DNA from: Nageia nagi
Taxonomy: Eukaryota; Pinophyta
Assembly (NCBI GenBank): GCA_050084985.1
Contig: JBITNC010000001.1
Location: 105,462,001 to 105,526,000 of the forward strand
Direction of reading: 5' to 3'
Length of the DNA: 64,000 bases
Below the pieces are notes generated by a model that made no database searches, was not told the DNA's origin, and saw nothing but the letters and a program-made list of their open reading frames with translations. The first letter of the stretch is position 1; each line of letters begins with the position of its first letter. Of this stretch, positions 11,303 through 23,844 are shown in pieces. A program made the translations under genes and the position numbers.

Positions 11303-12034
11303 TGTAATGTTCCTTTTATTTTTATTACTCAAGTGAATGCTCAAAACACAAAAATAAACTTGCAGCCAAGGAACAATGTCAAAACTCAAAAAAATATGCA
11401 AAATAATGGAGAATCAACCAAATAATTTTATTAAAAAAATGATGTCAAACCAATACAATAGCTAAAGTGCCACAAATGCAGATCCAAGCTCACAAAAATG
11501 CCACAAATTGGCTAGATCTAAAAATGATGCAATAGAATGAGGCTAGGCTCCCATGCAAGGCCTCCAACCCTCAAGATCTCTCCAAGAAATTGCTACCTCC
11601 AACTCTAGATGTGCAAGCATCCCTAAGATTGAGGCCCACAACTCCTGAAGTCTCCCAAGCAATAACTACCTTTAGCTCTAAGTGTACAAACACCCCCAAG
11701 ACTAAGGCCCACAACCCTTGAGATCCAAATATGCATGAAAACGTGCACACTTGGGTTGAGAAAGGAATCTCCTTCACTCAAAAATAATAAAATAGATGAT
11801 CCACAAGCTTACTCAAATGGGATGGCCACTTCCCTTTTATAAGCTCATATTCTAATTTGGAGTTGACATCTCCCAACCCTAAACTCACTTAAAGTGCCCT
11901 ATTACAAAATAAAAATATAAAACATAAATAAACACAACTTAAGTTATGTCTCCTAGTCACATGAACTCCTTTTTCACTTTTATAATTAAGTGTAGGAGAC
12001 ATTTACAAAAAATATTTATTTTTGGTACATTATA
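11303..12034 (-). repeat. 5' LTR of element B
   Basis: Matches 5980-6712 with about 30-35 differences. The minus-strand TATAAAAG motif (11834-11841) is the likely promoter. Its outer terminus has changed from ACATTACA to ACATTATA. Confidence 0.9.
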
Positions 12035-12527
12035 GATTTTTTTAAAAGAAATTTATTAGCCTTAATTACATTTTTTAAAAGTTCTTTTGTTGGGCCACAA
12101 TAAATTGACCTAAACTTATCATTTTTTAGCTTTTTTTTTTTTAAAATTTAGTAGAGAATTATATGTAGAATATTGTCATATAATTTTTTTTTCATAATTT
12201 TTCAAAAAATAAAGATAATTAATAAATACAATAACCTACATTTTCAAGTTTATGGATAAATTTGATTAAAAATTAATTGAAAAATAAAAAATATAATCTA
12301 ATTATAAAAAAATTACATATTTGAAATCTACACTCTCTCAAATATAATGGATTTTAATTTCATAACAAAATTCTATAAAAATATTATTAAATACATGTTT
12401 GAAGTTAATTTTTTCCATTACCATTGATAGGAACTTACATGTGAATGTCCAAGGTTGAGGATTGGCTTACCATACCCCTTTCAAGCTAAAATACAAGGCA
12501 AAACTCGAGGGAAGTGACTTTGAAATT

Positions 12528-12790
12528 TATAATGGGATCTTGTAATAAAATAGGATCCTGATACGAATGGGATCCCATTATTTAAAGTACAACTGATCAT
12601 GTGAATAGGAATGAGATCCCATTTTGTAAAATGGGATCTTGTTTGTACAAGATGAGATCCTATTTTACAAAATAAGATCCCATTTTGGTTGGGTTCTCAA
12701 ACCATAAATAGAGATCCCATTTTCATTTTGGCTTGGGAACTTGAAATAAAATGGTATCCCAATTTTTATAACACAAGATTCTATTTTGTT
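12528..12790. repeat. cluster of GATCCCATTTT motifs in both orientations
   Basis: Within about 260 bp the core GGATC(C/T) followed or preceded by ATTTT/AAAAT occurs at least eight times, in direct and inverted orientation, e.g. aaaatgggatctt and aagatcccatttt. Adjacent inverted copies could pair as short hairpins. Confidence 0.6.
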
Positions 12791-14547
12791 CGAATATTTT
12801 TTAAGTCCACCTGTGTACACTTTTAGTGGACCCAACTTCTTGCATACATGCTCACCCTCCTCTTATGTAAAATTAACTTATTTTCATAATTAGGTTAACA
12901 TAAATATTTTGGAAAAACTAATTATCTTTTATTGGCTTATATATTTAAAAAAACTATTTTTATGTATACATTATATTTTAAAATTCTAGGTGCATAGTCA
13001 TGAAAGATCAAATTTTATAAATTGAATTTCTCTGTAATGTTGATTTTTATGGATACTTTATTTTACTTATTACAACCATATATATCAAACATAGTTAGAT
13101 ATCATCACTCAAATAATGACCATAACTCAAAACTTGGTTAGTCAATCAAATAATAACATTTCCATAGATTTAATTACTATTATAAAATCATAGTATGGTT
13201 TAGTAAAAAATATTGATGGTTCTTTCCCAACCTAGTTTTCAACCTCCTCCATAACAAATCCTCTCAAAACTATCTTTCACATAGCCTAGTGAACATATTT
13301 CTCAATAATTATATATAAAAAACTATAATCTAAAATTATACTTTAAAACTTAACCCAACTAACCAACCCTAGCTAATTATGTGGAGTACTCTTAGTTTGA
13401 AACTTTTCCTTGATCTAAATAATTTTTTATTTATTCACTTCTTTCTTGTAATATCCAAATATTAATTATTTGAAAAATAAGATTCCATAATACTTAATCC
13501 ACTTATTCAAAAATTACTATGTACTCTTCTCTTCTACTAACATTGTGTAAACTAAATTAGATCCAAGAATCCTTGTAAGATTAATCATATATTGCTTTTA
13601 CTAACTATGACCTAATTCCATTTCTAACTTCAAAACCCTCACAAATATTTTCTTATAAAACCTTAAAGATAACAAAAGAGATAAGATGATTCTAGTTATT
13701 TTGCATTACATTATGCAACATAATAATAAGCATAATATATATTATAATGTTATATTTCAAGAAAAATTGATTTTAAGTACCAAATATCTTATGTGATTTA
13801 GATATCCAAAAAGCTTTTGTCTTTTAATCTAAATATTCTCATTTTATTGAAATGATATATGATTGATTCTAGTTGATTTTTTTTCTCAAATATCATGTAA
13901 TAAAACTTGCATTTCTAGAAATATTTTTTTTATAATTAGGGTGATTGAATTCTTAGTTTTCAAATATGGTTAATGTTAAATTATTTAGTTTGAAGAATAA
14001 CCATAAATAAAATATGACTATTATTTCCATATATATATAATTCTTATCACTATCCATTGATATCCTAGTGAATAAACCACAAGTAATAAGAAAAAATAAG
14101 ATATAATATTTCCTCATCCTCTAAGGGTAATAGTACAATATATCCTTAAGAATAATTTGGTTCATTTACCTATACAAAAGACTCAAGGAAACAATAGTGG
14201 ATATTTGAGATCATTCAACCTAGTTCATATTTTGATTACCTTAAAGTAAACAACCATTATATAAATAGATATGTGGAATTTAAAATAGTAATTCGGAAAT
14301 CATATGATGACAAGTTTTATGATTTTGATGAATTTTAAGTTAATTATGTTCAAATTTTATAGGTTTTGATGGATTATATTATATAACTATTACAAATAAT
14401 GATACATATGTTATGGCCATATATAGACAATCTAGTCACACTCATAAAAGTATTCAATCAAGAGGAACATTGAGAAATACTTTATTGTATAAATAAGTTT
14501 AAATTTAAATTTTAAATTTGTATCAAAGTATTCAATCAAGAGGCACC

Positions 14548-15115
14548 GTCATCCTCTCATATGAATACGTTTAAATTTTATTTGAATGTTCACACTTACT
14601 ATGCTAAGATTTAAAAATTAAGAGATATATATTAGAATAATCATTAAGAATTTTTTTATTACTTTGTCTATTATGAAGCAGTACCCTTCTATTGAATTTG
14701 GAAATTCCATAAGGGTTTCATTTAGAGGCATAATTTTAGATGATTGTAGGAGAGAATGAAGTTTACAAAAACATGAAAAATTGATAAGAAAATAATAATT
14801 ATAATTAACTACTTAAGGACATATCACCAAAGAATTTAAGATTATTTAATAAAATATAAAATCAAGAGAGTTCAAATAATGGTACTTAGTTCTCAAAAAA
14901 AATTATCAAAAAATAAAAATAGATTAGGAAAAGTTATGTAAGTTTAAAGCTAATTTGTTTTATCCTCATATAATCATTTAGTTTTTGTTTCTAGGGTATA
15001 TAAGATTTAAATCACCTTTGAATGCAAGGTATTCCCAAAACCCATAAACATCATGCATCTCAAAAGATATCAATGTTATCTTATTTACCTTTTTCTTTTG
15101 TCACTTTCAATCCAA
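14548..15115. repeat. direct repeat, copy 1 of about 570 bp
   Basis: Aligns throughout with 16262-16845: shared phrases include ttagaggcataat, aatcaagagagttc, ttctagggcatataag (variant) and cccat-aacatcatgcatctcaaaagatat. The copies are diverged. Distance between copies is about 1.7 kb. It could be an LTR pair or a local duplication; no TG...CA ends or PBS were found. Confidence 0.6.
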
Positions 15116-15959
15116 TGTGACTTATACAATTATTGAAATAAAGAAGAGTTTTCTTTTTTATTAGAGAATTTAATTATAAGAAAATTATTTAAGATTGTAT
15201 GGTAATTTTTCCAATTGAATTAGACCTTATAATAGCTACACTATATTCCATATCATTAACAAACTCTAATCATATATCTTGTAATATTCAATATTATATA
15301 TTTATGATATGAATACCATCATATTTGCATTTTGTACATATCTTATGTTTAAATACAATAGGAATATTTAGACCTATGCTACAAGTGGGCTACTATTTTT
15401 GATATTCTAACTCTTAAGGAAGCTTATGTATAATATTAAGTAAAGTAGAAGAAGATAGGTTATTGATAGCGATATATAATATTAGTTTTGAACTAACATT
15501 TGAAAATACTTACATATTTGATGTAGGTAAATTTCCAACATCTTCTAAGTCATTTGGAAGGCACCAAAAAATCCATATCATAATCTTTCATAGATGACTA
15601 ATTGTAGGTAAAGTAATCAAAAGAATAGGCTTTCACCTTAAAAGAATTAGCATTGGCTAGTATAAAATCATATTAGGGTTCTATACAAAACCATATTAGG
15701 GTTTTATATAAAACCACATTAGGATTTATCAAAATTAAAAGAGCTTCATAAATAGTTACTTGTTGGTAGTATAGTCTTCACCCAAGCATAATATAATTAA
15801 AATAACTTTAAACCAACCATGTGTCGCTTCAAAAAGAGAGAAAATTCAAGATTTTTATTGATTAAACTTACACATACAGTTGGAAAGATGCTTTTTAATT
15901 ATTATTTTATTGAGAGAAAATATTTAGGCATTGATCAACATGGTATAGTACATATGACT

Positions 15960-16029
15960 AAACCAATGATTAATTAATGAGAATAGGTATATGTAAACCA
16001 ATGATTAATTAATGAGAATAGGTATATGT
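15960..16029. repeat. 35-bp tandem duplication
   Basis: The unit aaaccaatgattaattaatg-agaataggtatatgt occurs twice, identical by eye (15960-15994 and 15995-16029). Confidence 0.9.
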
Positions 16030-16261
16030 TTTTATGATGATGAAAGAGATTATGATGAGTTTAGTTCATGAGACACTTTGGATATTGATGAAGGTGATTT
16101 ATGTAGCTTATTTTATATTTTTAATATGATTGAAAGATTCTTCTTATGTATTAAGGTTAATGTATCAATTTTTGATTAATTCTTATTACAAATATGATAT
16201 CCTTATGTTAGAAATCTTTCAAAATTATGAAGCATTGATTAATTTTCTAGGTGCTAAGAAT

Positions 16262-16845
16262 GATGTACTATCATTTATTTATATGAAGAGGTTTGAGTTT
16301 TATTTGAATTTTCTCACTTACTATGCGAATAACTACAATTTAAGAGACATATATTAGAATACTCACAAGGGAAAATTTTTATTCCTTAGTCTATGGTGAA
16401 GAAGTTCTAACACCATTGAATTTGAAAATTCCTTCCTTAAGTATTTCACTTAGAGGCATAATCTCAAATGAATATACAAGAGAAGGAAGTTTACAACAAT
16501 TTGAAAAAGTTGATGAGTGACTAATAAATATAATTAACTACTTGAAAATATATTATCAAATAATTTGAAGATTGTATAATAAAAATTACAATCAAGAGAG
16601 TTCCATGAACGAGTACTTAGTCCTCAAGAAAAAAAAAAAAACTAACATAGATTGAGAAAAGAAATGTAAGTGTAAGGCTAATTTGTTTGACCCTTATATC
16701 ATCATTTTTCTTTTGGTTCTAGGGCATATAAGCTTACTACCCTTGAATCTAAGGTATTCCTAAAACCCATGAACATCATGCATCTCAAAAGATATGCTAT
16801 CTTATTTACCTTTTCTTTTTGTCATTTTTAGTATCAATATGATAA
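16262..16845. repeat. direct repeat, copy 2 of about 570 bp
   Basis: Second copy of 14548-15115. A short open frame overlapping its left edge (16130-16357) shows no family feature and is not called. Confidence 0.6.
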
Positions 16846-18070
16846 AATTTTCTACATGAGTTTTCTATTATTTGAATGCGAAATATAACATGATATGCTA
16901 AAAGCTAATTATATTTTACCAAAAAAAAACTTTCAAACATGATAAATAGTATTTGATAAAATAGTATTAAGATATACTTAAAATTATTTTATGATTTTTT
17001 CTTGTTAGAATTTAAGTAAATAAGCACATAAACACTTTTTTTAAAAAATATTATCACTTTTATTTTTGCACTTGTCTAACTCATTTCAACAAGCTAGAGT
17101 AGAAAATCATATTCATACCTCATCATATAGATACTCCAAAACTAACATACTTTCCTTCGATCTACTTGATTTGATTGGTCCAAGATAACTCTATCAAGAG
17201 CAAACTAATAATTCCATAATTATTTCATATTTCAGAAATTTTAAGCAGCATCTTTTACAACATCAATACATCCATACTCCACAAAGATACAACATAAAGA
17301 CTTAAACTTGTTCATATCCTTATTTTATTAATCTAAAAATCCAAATTTAACATAAAAATTAATCATTATTTAATATAAAATAACGATTTTGAAAAATTAA
17401 CCTTATTATTCGAAAAATTAAACATCAAAACTAAAAACATAATTCCCATTTTTTTATCTAATATTTTCATATGCATAAGAAAACATTTCTTATTTTCAAA
17501 TACACAGCAGCACACTGGTGTAGCCTTTTTCATGTCAGAGCTGGTCCGGTTAGATCAGGAAACCTACATATATATACATTGTATATATACTTTTGTGGCC
17601 TAAAAAGGTTTCCGTGGAAGTTGACAGATCTTAGACATATATGCAGTGAATATACACCAAAATGGCAAAAATGAAAACCCACCCTGAGATTCTGAAATAC
17701 GAGAAGGCAAGTTCATGAAATCGAGGCTCGCATTTCCGAAGGAATTCAATGAGCAAATTGTTCTTGCAAGATTTTCAGAAAGAAATGTGGAAGATGCAAA
17801 AATTCTCCATGACAAAAAAGCTGTGGACAGGAATTCTTCACGACAAAATATTTATAAAGAAATCCAGAAGTTCGATCAAAGAAGAGATTTACACACTCTT
17901 TAAACTGAAGAAAGATTTTCTGCATGTCATCTGTGGATGAAGCTGCAAAGCTTGCTTGATACCCTCGCTCGTTGTAGCTGCGCTGCAGTTCCGGCTCCAT
18001 TTCAGACCTCAAATGCCAAATTCCTTGCTCAGATGAGTATTTCCCATAAATATGTCCTGTTAAGATTCAC

Positions 18071-18430
18071 ATGGAGAATTCTGACATCGAACTTTACATG
18101 GGTTATGATTTCAAAGCGTTCGATCTACTGTGTGGGATTCTATTCTTTCTAAAATGTGATCAGGCTGAAGATTTAGAGGATTTCCGTTGGATGCCATATT
18201 TGCAGTGTTATCTGGATACTATCTATTTGATTTATGTAAATTTTTGCGTTTTGAGACATCATATACTTGAATTCTTCTTTACAAGCCTAGGTTTTCTGCT
18301 TAGATTTCACCAAGCCGAGCTATTACTAATTCTAGCTTATAGCAGGATTTCAAGGAAATTGAAGTATTGCACTATCACGGATCCGGCTATGGAGTCAAGC
18401 CTGAATACTATAGGAAACGGCTTTGAGTAA
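18071..18430 (+). CDS. unrecognised 119-residue ORF
   Basis: ATG-started frame. The first ~45 residues are soluble and acidic (DIELYMGYDFKAFDLL, then DQAEDLEDFRW); the following ~55 are strongly hydrophobic (YLIYVNF, LEFFFTSLGFLL, ELLLILAY), so one or two membrane segments are possible. No family is recognised and no poly-A or splice model is clear. The change of character near residue 46, after a TGCAG, could mean that only the first part is coding and the rest intron. Confidence 0.25.
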   Translation: MENSDIELYMGYDFKAFDLLCGILFFLKCDQAEDLEDFRWMPYLQCYLDTIYLIYVNFCVLRHHILEFFFTSLGFLLRFHQAELLLILAYSRISRKLKYCTITDPAMESSLNTIGNGFE

Positions 18431-19291
18431 ACCCTAGCGGACAGGTCCGTGATGACTGCTAACAAGTGCTGAAATGAATTGGGTTTTCTCTGAAAGGAGA
18501 AGCTCAAACAGTGAGCTTTGTAAATCTCCTCATGACCTATAATAATACGCTAATAGATTCCAAAATTCATTCTTCTGAAACTCAAAGCAAAATTCATCTA
18601 ATCAAGTCAAAGATAGGACAATGAATTACGTGGAATACTCATTTGAGCAAGAAAATTGACAAGTGAGGAATTTCTCGGCCTAAATCGCATCCTTTTGCCT
18701 GCAATATCGCCGTAAATTCATTAAAATCCTGCAATAATGCCTCTTCAAACAGAAAAATCCCGAAACGAAAAGAAAAATTTCGGAAATAATTCTCACCTCC
18801 TGATTCCTCAAAGTTCCGTATCTTCAATCCTTAGGGTTTAGGACTCGCTCCGTATGATACCAAGCTGATGTGTCCGGTTTCATGCATAAATAACAACCGC
18901 TTCCTTACAATTTGAAGCAAGTGGAATGATTAAAATGAACGGAAAGGTTGTTTTGAACGTCAGAGGGTCAAATCTTCTACGGAGTTTCTGCTTCTTGAAA
19001 TGCAGACATGCATCACCTCATCAGCATATTCTCAAATTGTCGAGGACTTTTCTGGTTAGGTGGATTTGTCTGTTTGGTGGTGACTGTGCGGAAATCTGCG
19101 AGAAACCGTCAAAAACATCAGAGGGAGATGTTTGGTAGGCGCACAACGGTTATTCAAGCTCTTCCCTCCATTCAACTACTTCCTTTACCCCACCTTTCTC
19201 TGGTATTTAAACAGCTCGGATTCCACTCCTCAAATCTCTTACTGACGCCCTTAAAAAACTAAATAAATATTTGTGCAGATTTTGACTGCAA

Positions 19292-19534
19292 TTAAAAGGT
19301 TTTGTTTATTGTTTGAATCTTGGGAGCGTTCGATCCGATGCTTCCGCCATTAAAATAAGCAGGAAGCTTTGGGGTAAGAGATTGAAGAGAGGTTACCTTG
19401 GATTTGGAGAAGTAGCGTATGCTATGGAGACGGACCACCTTATGCCTTGCTAGCCGTGATATTCCTACTCTTATCTCGGAAGAATCGATCCCAGCACGTC
19501 TACCTTCGAGAGTAATAAAGAAATGCCTTGAGAT
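19292..19534 (-). other. 80-codon open stretch without ATG, possible exon
   Basis: On the minus strand the interval between stops at 19535-19537 and 19292-19294 is open for 80 codons and has balanced, protein-like composition with motifs GRRAGIDSSEIRVG, RLARHKVVRLHS and TPKLPAYFNGGS. A possible splice donor (AAG then GTAACC) lies mid-stretch. No ATG is present. I cannot name it. Confidence 0.3.
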
Positions 19535-19642
19535 CTATGTTGAAAACTCAATTAGAGGTGGACTCTAGGTGATATTTTACTCATCTAAGAAGTAATTTGG
19601 ATTTATTAAGGGTAATTGGAGAATTTGTAGGGTTAGTTTTTT

Positions 19643-19878
19643 TTGTTGGTTGAGTTGGTCATGTGTGGATCTTGCTACGATCTATGTTCTATGTTCCATT
19701 TCCTATATGAGATATACATGGTATGTAATAGCTTACTGCAAGTTGACCATCCCATAGATCACTTGATCTCTACAGACAGTTGTAGTAGGCCATTACATAG
19801 CATGTGTGTCTCATAGTGCGAATAGAACACGGGACATAGGTTGTAGCAAGGTTGATACATGACCAACTCAACCAACAA
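19643..19878. mobile_element. foldback MITE (long imperfect hairpin)
   Basis: The first 22 bases (TTGTTGGTTGAGTTGGTC-ATGT) are perfectly inverted at the right end, and pairing continues imperfectly (roughly 75-80%) to the middle, where agatcacttgatct sits near the apex. The whole 236 bp can fold on itself. No coding and no clear target duplication. Confidence 0.75.
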
Positions 19879-22168
19879 CAAGTAAAGTTACTTGGGTATC
19901 TCTTTTTAATCAGAATTTTTACATCCACTTTGTCTATAACTCCCATAAAATGAGTTAACTGTAGGGTTAGTTTTATTTAAAATTCAATATTATTTCATAG
20001 GATAAAAATAGTTATAGTAGGAAGAATGTTTAATCATTTATAAGATAAATCACGTTTTAAGTGTTAAGAACTTTAGTAAGATATTTTAATCATTAATATT
20101 ATCCAATAATTTCAAGATGCATGTTTTAGCATAGAATCATTGTTGCTTGTTCATATATTGCATCTATATTTCTATGCCTACTTTCTCCTTCCCAAATTCT
20201 ATTAAATCTAGGACCTTGATTATGCATTATTGAGATATAAGAGATCATTTATTAACATTAACATCTCATCCTTCCTCATCTCATAATAGTTTATAATGGG
20301 GTTTTAATATTATTTTTCTTTAAAGCTTAATCTTATAGATATGATTAACCTATTTTTGAAGAGATAAAACACATTAAACAAGTTTCATACATATCATTTC
20401 TTGAGTGTATGGGTCTTTGGAATGAACTAGATTGTTCATTAATTTTAATAAGAGAGTAGAATGAGTTGCAAACATGGTTGTAATAATCAAGTACATTCAT
20501 TTACATATTTTTTATTTCATTATAGATCTAGTTACTATAATTTAATTATTGTTATCTATATATTTTTTTTCATAATAAGGGTAGATTATATTATAAAAAA
20601 AGTAGTGGGTTTTAATAGGATCCCTAAAACCTATCACAAATGTGATTACAATTGATCACAAAGAAATCAATGGAACTAGCTACCCAAATATACCTATTTG
20701 TAGATAAAAGACAAAGAAAATGTAGATGAAAAATAACCAAATTGCAACTAAATTGATTACTATACATATAATCGAAATCAAATCGAAGGACTGATAGAGC
20801 AACACCATAAAGAGAACACCAAATCAGACTATATTGATGTCCTACTATGTTGCCACCATGCCTTTGCTATACTTGATGGGTTGGATTTCTATTTAGTTGA
20901 GCTTTCTCGTTTTGTTCCTTTTTACAATAAACAATTGTTCTTCATTGTTCTATTGCAAACTAGACTTAGGATTAACCATTATATTAGTTTACCATACAAG
21001 GAAAGTAACTGACATAGGGCTACCCATTCTTGGTGGGCTATATTTTTTATCCTTTAACAAAATACTGGTATTAGGGGGAGAGATTTCCCACCCTTTCTTC
21101 ATTATCTGACTTTTTATCTTTCTTCTCCTTACCATCCTCCTTGTTGGGTAGACCCTCAAAAAGAACTAACTAATTTCCACATGAGATATCTTTAGAATTT
21201 TAGTTAATGCCATCTCTTAATTATTGATCATCTATCATAGGACTAAGTTCCTCTTTGTGAGCCTCCATTTCCTTATTTATGTGATTATTCAAACTAATAT
21301 TAAAAGCATCTAGTTCCTTCCTAGGAGCCTCCATTTCTTCTTTTGAATTTTGATTCTTAAGTGCCTATATATTTTGACTCTCCTTCTTTTATGAATTGCT
21401 ACCCTTAGAGCTACCACTTGGCTCTTATTCTTTTGTGAATTGGTACCCTTAGACCTACCACTTGGCTCTCCTTCTTCCCCTTTTCTAGGTTTCTTTGGAT
21501 GCATGTTGGTATTCTTGCTTTGAAGGATTGGAAAAGAAGTATTTTTTCCTTTTTATTATCTCTAACTCTCCTAATCTCTCATTCAACTTGACTCATTTTC
21601 TTCTCAACCAACTCTTCGATCTTATAATTCTCTTCCTTTTATTTATGTTCTCATTTCTCAACCTTCACAAGGGGTTTATTCTAGGGAAGAATTCATTTAG
21701 GTTGATTAGATAGGATAAGATGATATATAGGTAATCTAGCTTTGATGCCTTATCAAGTATTCCTTACCTTCCCAAACCTTCATCACAAGGTTTGAATGGA
21801 CTCCATTAAGAAGAAGGGGAAATACGTCTCAAATTTGATCCCCCAATGGAAATGAATCAAGAGAATTAGATGGCGACCAAAGAAAATCGAGAATCTACCA
21901 TCGAGAGTGAAATACTTAATGAGCTAGGTGGCCACTCCATCCTAGGGCATTGTTAGAGCTTTCCTATCAATGCTAGCTCTAGACTTGATCATAGTTTCAC
22001 TAGGACCTAGAAAGGCATCCCTTTCTTGTTATAAAACTATTGAATTTTTCCTAAATAAATGTCTAGTCAATTTTATATTATTTGCATAGGTGATGGATTC
22101 TTTGAAGAAATTAATTACCATATAACCCCCTATAGCATAATCAATTTTCTAACCATCAATAACCTTAT
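19879..22168. other. unassigned stretch left of gypsy 1
   Basis: AT-rich; no intact gene. From about 21080 to 21520 the minus strand looks coding-like (separate entry). This is the flank into which gypsy 1 inserted; the other side resumes at 51172. Confidence 0.4.
21080..21520 (-). pseudogene. decayed Lys/Glu-rich coding-like relic
   Basis: Minus-strand frames, interrupted by several stops and shifts, read charged helix-like sequence, e.g. MEAPRKELDAFNISLNNH followed by NKEMEAHKEELSPM, and GEEGEPSGRSKGTN. An internal near-repeat (gctaccacttggctct, twice) is visible at 21410-21470. It resembles a coiled-coil or gag-like region of an old element, but no family motif allows a name. Confidence 0.3.
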
Positions 22169-22173
22169 GAAGA

Positions 22174-22802
22174 TGTAGACAAAAAATAGTGCACAATGCA
22201 ATAAACATAATACTATTTTTCTTTAAATAAAATACTGAAGTATACATATGAAATATACCAATTATAATAATAATAAATATGAACCTTTATCAAATCTGAT
22301 AAAATAAACCATAAGCAACACACTCATGCAATTACCACTCATTTGGATGCCATAACAATGATGATGATGTCCTTAGTGTTTGTATGCCTTCAATATTGTG
22401 AAACACATAAAATTAAGTATATAAATTGAAAGATAAGGAATGAGACAAAGGATAGATAACAGATCCATAGATAGGTGGTGTAACAAAATATTATTATTGT
22501 TAAAATATATGATTTGCATGTATTCTCCTATGTGGTTGATGGTGATCTTATCATAATGAATCATTGTCTTTGATATTCTTTTATAAAAACATTCAGATCT
22601 TCTCTTTGCCTTGGTATCATCCCATATTATATTGTTCGTGATGCCTTTATAAATATTTGACACCATTTACATTGTTTAGTGGTTCTTTTACATTGATTAC
22701 ATTACCTTGGGTGTATTTTAATCCTTTTTTTATAATAAATATCTCTTGATGCTATAAAAAGAAATTATTTAATAAATAAGAATTGATTTTTAAGTCTCTA
22801 CA
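22174..22802 (-). repeat. 3' LTR of gypsy 1
   Basis: Aligns along its length with 50543-51166, e.g. the stretches aaaataaaccata, gatatttgacacca and ccttgggtgtatttcaatcc (with substitutions). Confidence 0.85.
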
Positions 22803-22816
22803 TTTTCCCCCTCTTT
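22803..22816 (-). other. polypurine tract of gypsy 1
   Basis: The minus strand reads AAAGAGGGGGAAAA, ending exactly at the 3' LTR. Confidence 0.8.
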
Positions 22817-23803
22817 AGAGGTGTAATGAAATACATGAAGTTACATATCCAAAGAAGAAGAGTAGATGAAAGTTTTTGAGAACTTTGAACTCTTGTACAA
22901 TAATATTGTATTTTGATGTGGGCCCTTCACTACCCCCTTTTAGTTTGGTTGCCCCATGAAAGCTCCATTGTTGGTGCAATCAAGATAAAACATTAAAAAA
23001 TATTCCTTTTACCCATTTTGATGCTCAAGTATGAAATCAATTGCTCCTTCATCTCTGATATTGGGGAAGTCTCAAGTTCTAGTGTTCATGTCTTGATACA
23101 TAAGAGGTGTATAAATTTCATATTTTAATGAGGTAAAATGCACAACACCAATGATGTGTGGAAAATCCTACAAAAGATGTGGATGCATTGAATTTTGATT
23201 TTTTTACCTATAAAAAGAATATAGATTAGAAAATATCCTATAATAGAAAATTATGTTAGAAACATCTTACAATCAATCTTGGATACAGAATAAGGTGTAT
23301 CTTCCATTGGCTATGGGCTAATTTTAATATCTTTAATAATAGTTGTATCATCAATTTTCTTTAAAGTGAATGAACTCTCACTAGCCATATCGATGGCCAT
23401 CGATAATAATACATTTTATATCTATGATTAGAAGATATTATACTTTTATGGCTGTAAGCATAACCATATAGGATACATAGTAAGGTGCATCATACATTGG
23501 GTATGATCTAATATAAACATCCTTACTAATGGCTATATTATCAATTTTCTTTTAAGTGAGTGAACTCTCATTAGCTGTATCGATGGCCCTCAACAATCAA
23601 GCATTTTATGTCCCTGATCCAAACATATTATGCTTGCTATTTTTTTTTTTCCAAATTTTTATAGTGTTGATGATGTGCAAGTAGAAATATTGCATCAAAT
23701 TTGTATAAATAGTAAAAAAAAAACTTGAAAAGAAAATGAAACATACTATACATGTACCTCATTTTGATACATCATGAAAATTTGAGGTGCAAAGTTATAT
23801 GCT
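22817..23803 (-). other. gypsy 1 3' noncoding region
   Basis: Between the pol stop and the PPT; no coding frame. Contains the 190-bp tandem duplication at 23281-23650. Confidence 0.6.
23281..23650. repeat. 190-bp tandem duplication
   Basis: The unit starting ggatacagaataaggtg (23281) recurs from 23471 (ggatacatagtaaggtg) and runs through atcaattttcttt, gtgaatgaactctca and tatcgatggcc. Copies are diverged. Tandem repeats between pol and 3' LTR are common in large plant gypsies. Confidence 0.8.
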
Positions 23804-23844
23804 TCATGCATAGAACTTAAGGTGCATGGTATTGAAGGATTTTA
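23804..23844 (-). pseudogene. gypsy 1 pol, final codons of integrase
   Basis: Reads across the copia 1 insertion site into SFNTMHLKFYA and a TGA stop (23804-23806), the usual end of plant gypsy integrases. It continues the frame from 33328 upward. Confidence 0.8.

Larger units (their letters stand above)
5980..12034 (-). mobile_element. element B: non-autonomous Ty3/gypsy-derived LTR element carrying a PDS5 fragment
   Basis: A complete 6055-bp insertion: LTRs 5980-6712 and 11303-12034 (733 and 732 bp, about 30-35 differences by eye), flanked by the 5-bp duplication GATTT at 5975-5979 and 12035-12039. Orientation is minus: the PBS adjoins the right LTR and the polypurine tract adjoins the left one. 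Reading along the minus strand the interior holds a ~1-kb leader, a captured PDS5-like coding stretch, the C-terminal half of a chromovirus-like protease, and two unrecognised reading frames in the position where env-like genes sit. There is no RT, RNase H or integrase, so movement must have depended on another element's enzymes. Confidence 0.9.
12040..17470. other. AT-rich noncoding stretch
   Basis: No convincing coding region. It contains a GATCCC-motif cluster (12528-12790), a ~570-bp direct repeat pair (14548-15115, 16262-16845) and a 35-bp tandem duplication (15960-16029). Otherwise unassigned. Confidence 0.5.
17471..19560. other. GC-richer low-copy-looking island, unidentified
   Basis: Base composition is clearly less AT-rich than either side, CpG-containing codons appear, and no part is repeated elsewhere in the window. 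The motif AAACCCTAA, common near plant transcription starts, occurs on the minus strand at 18831-18839; a TATA-like tatttaaa lies near 19200 on the plus strand. Reading frames occur on both strands (18071-18430 plus; 19292-19534 minus; shorter frames at 17715-17903 and 18926-19138), none of which I recognise. It may hold the promoter and first exons of a host gene or be a gene relic. Confidence 0.4.
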
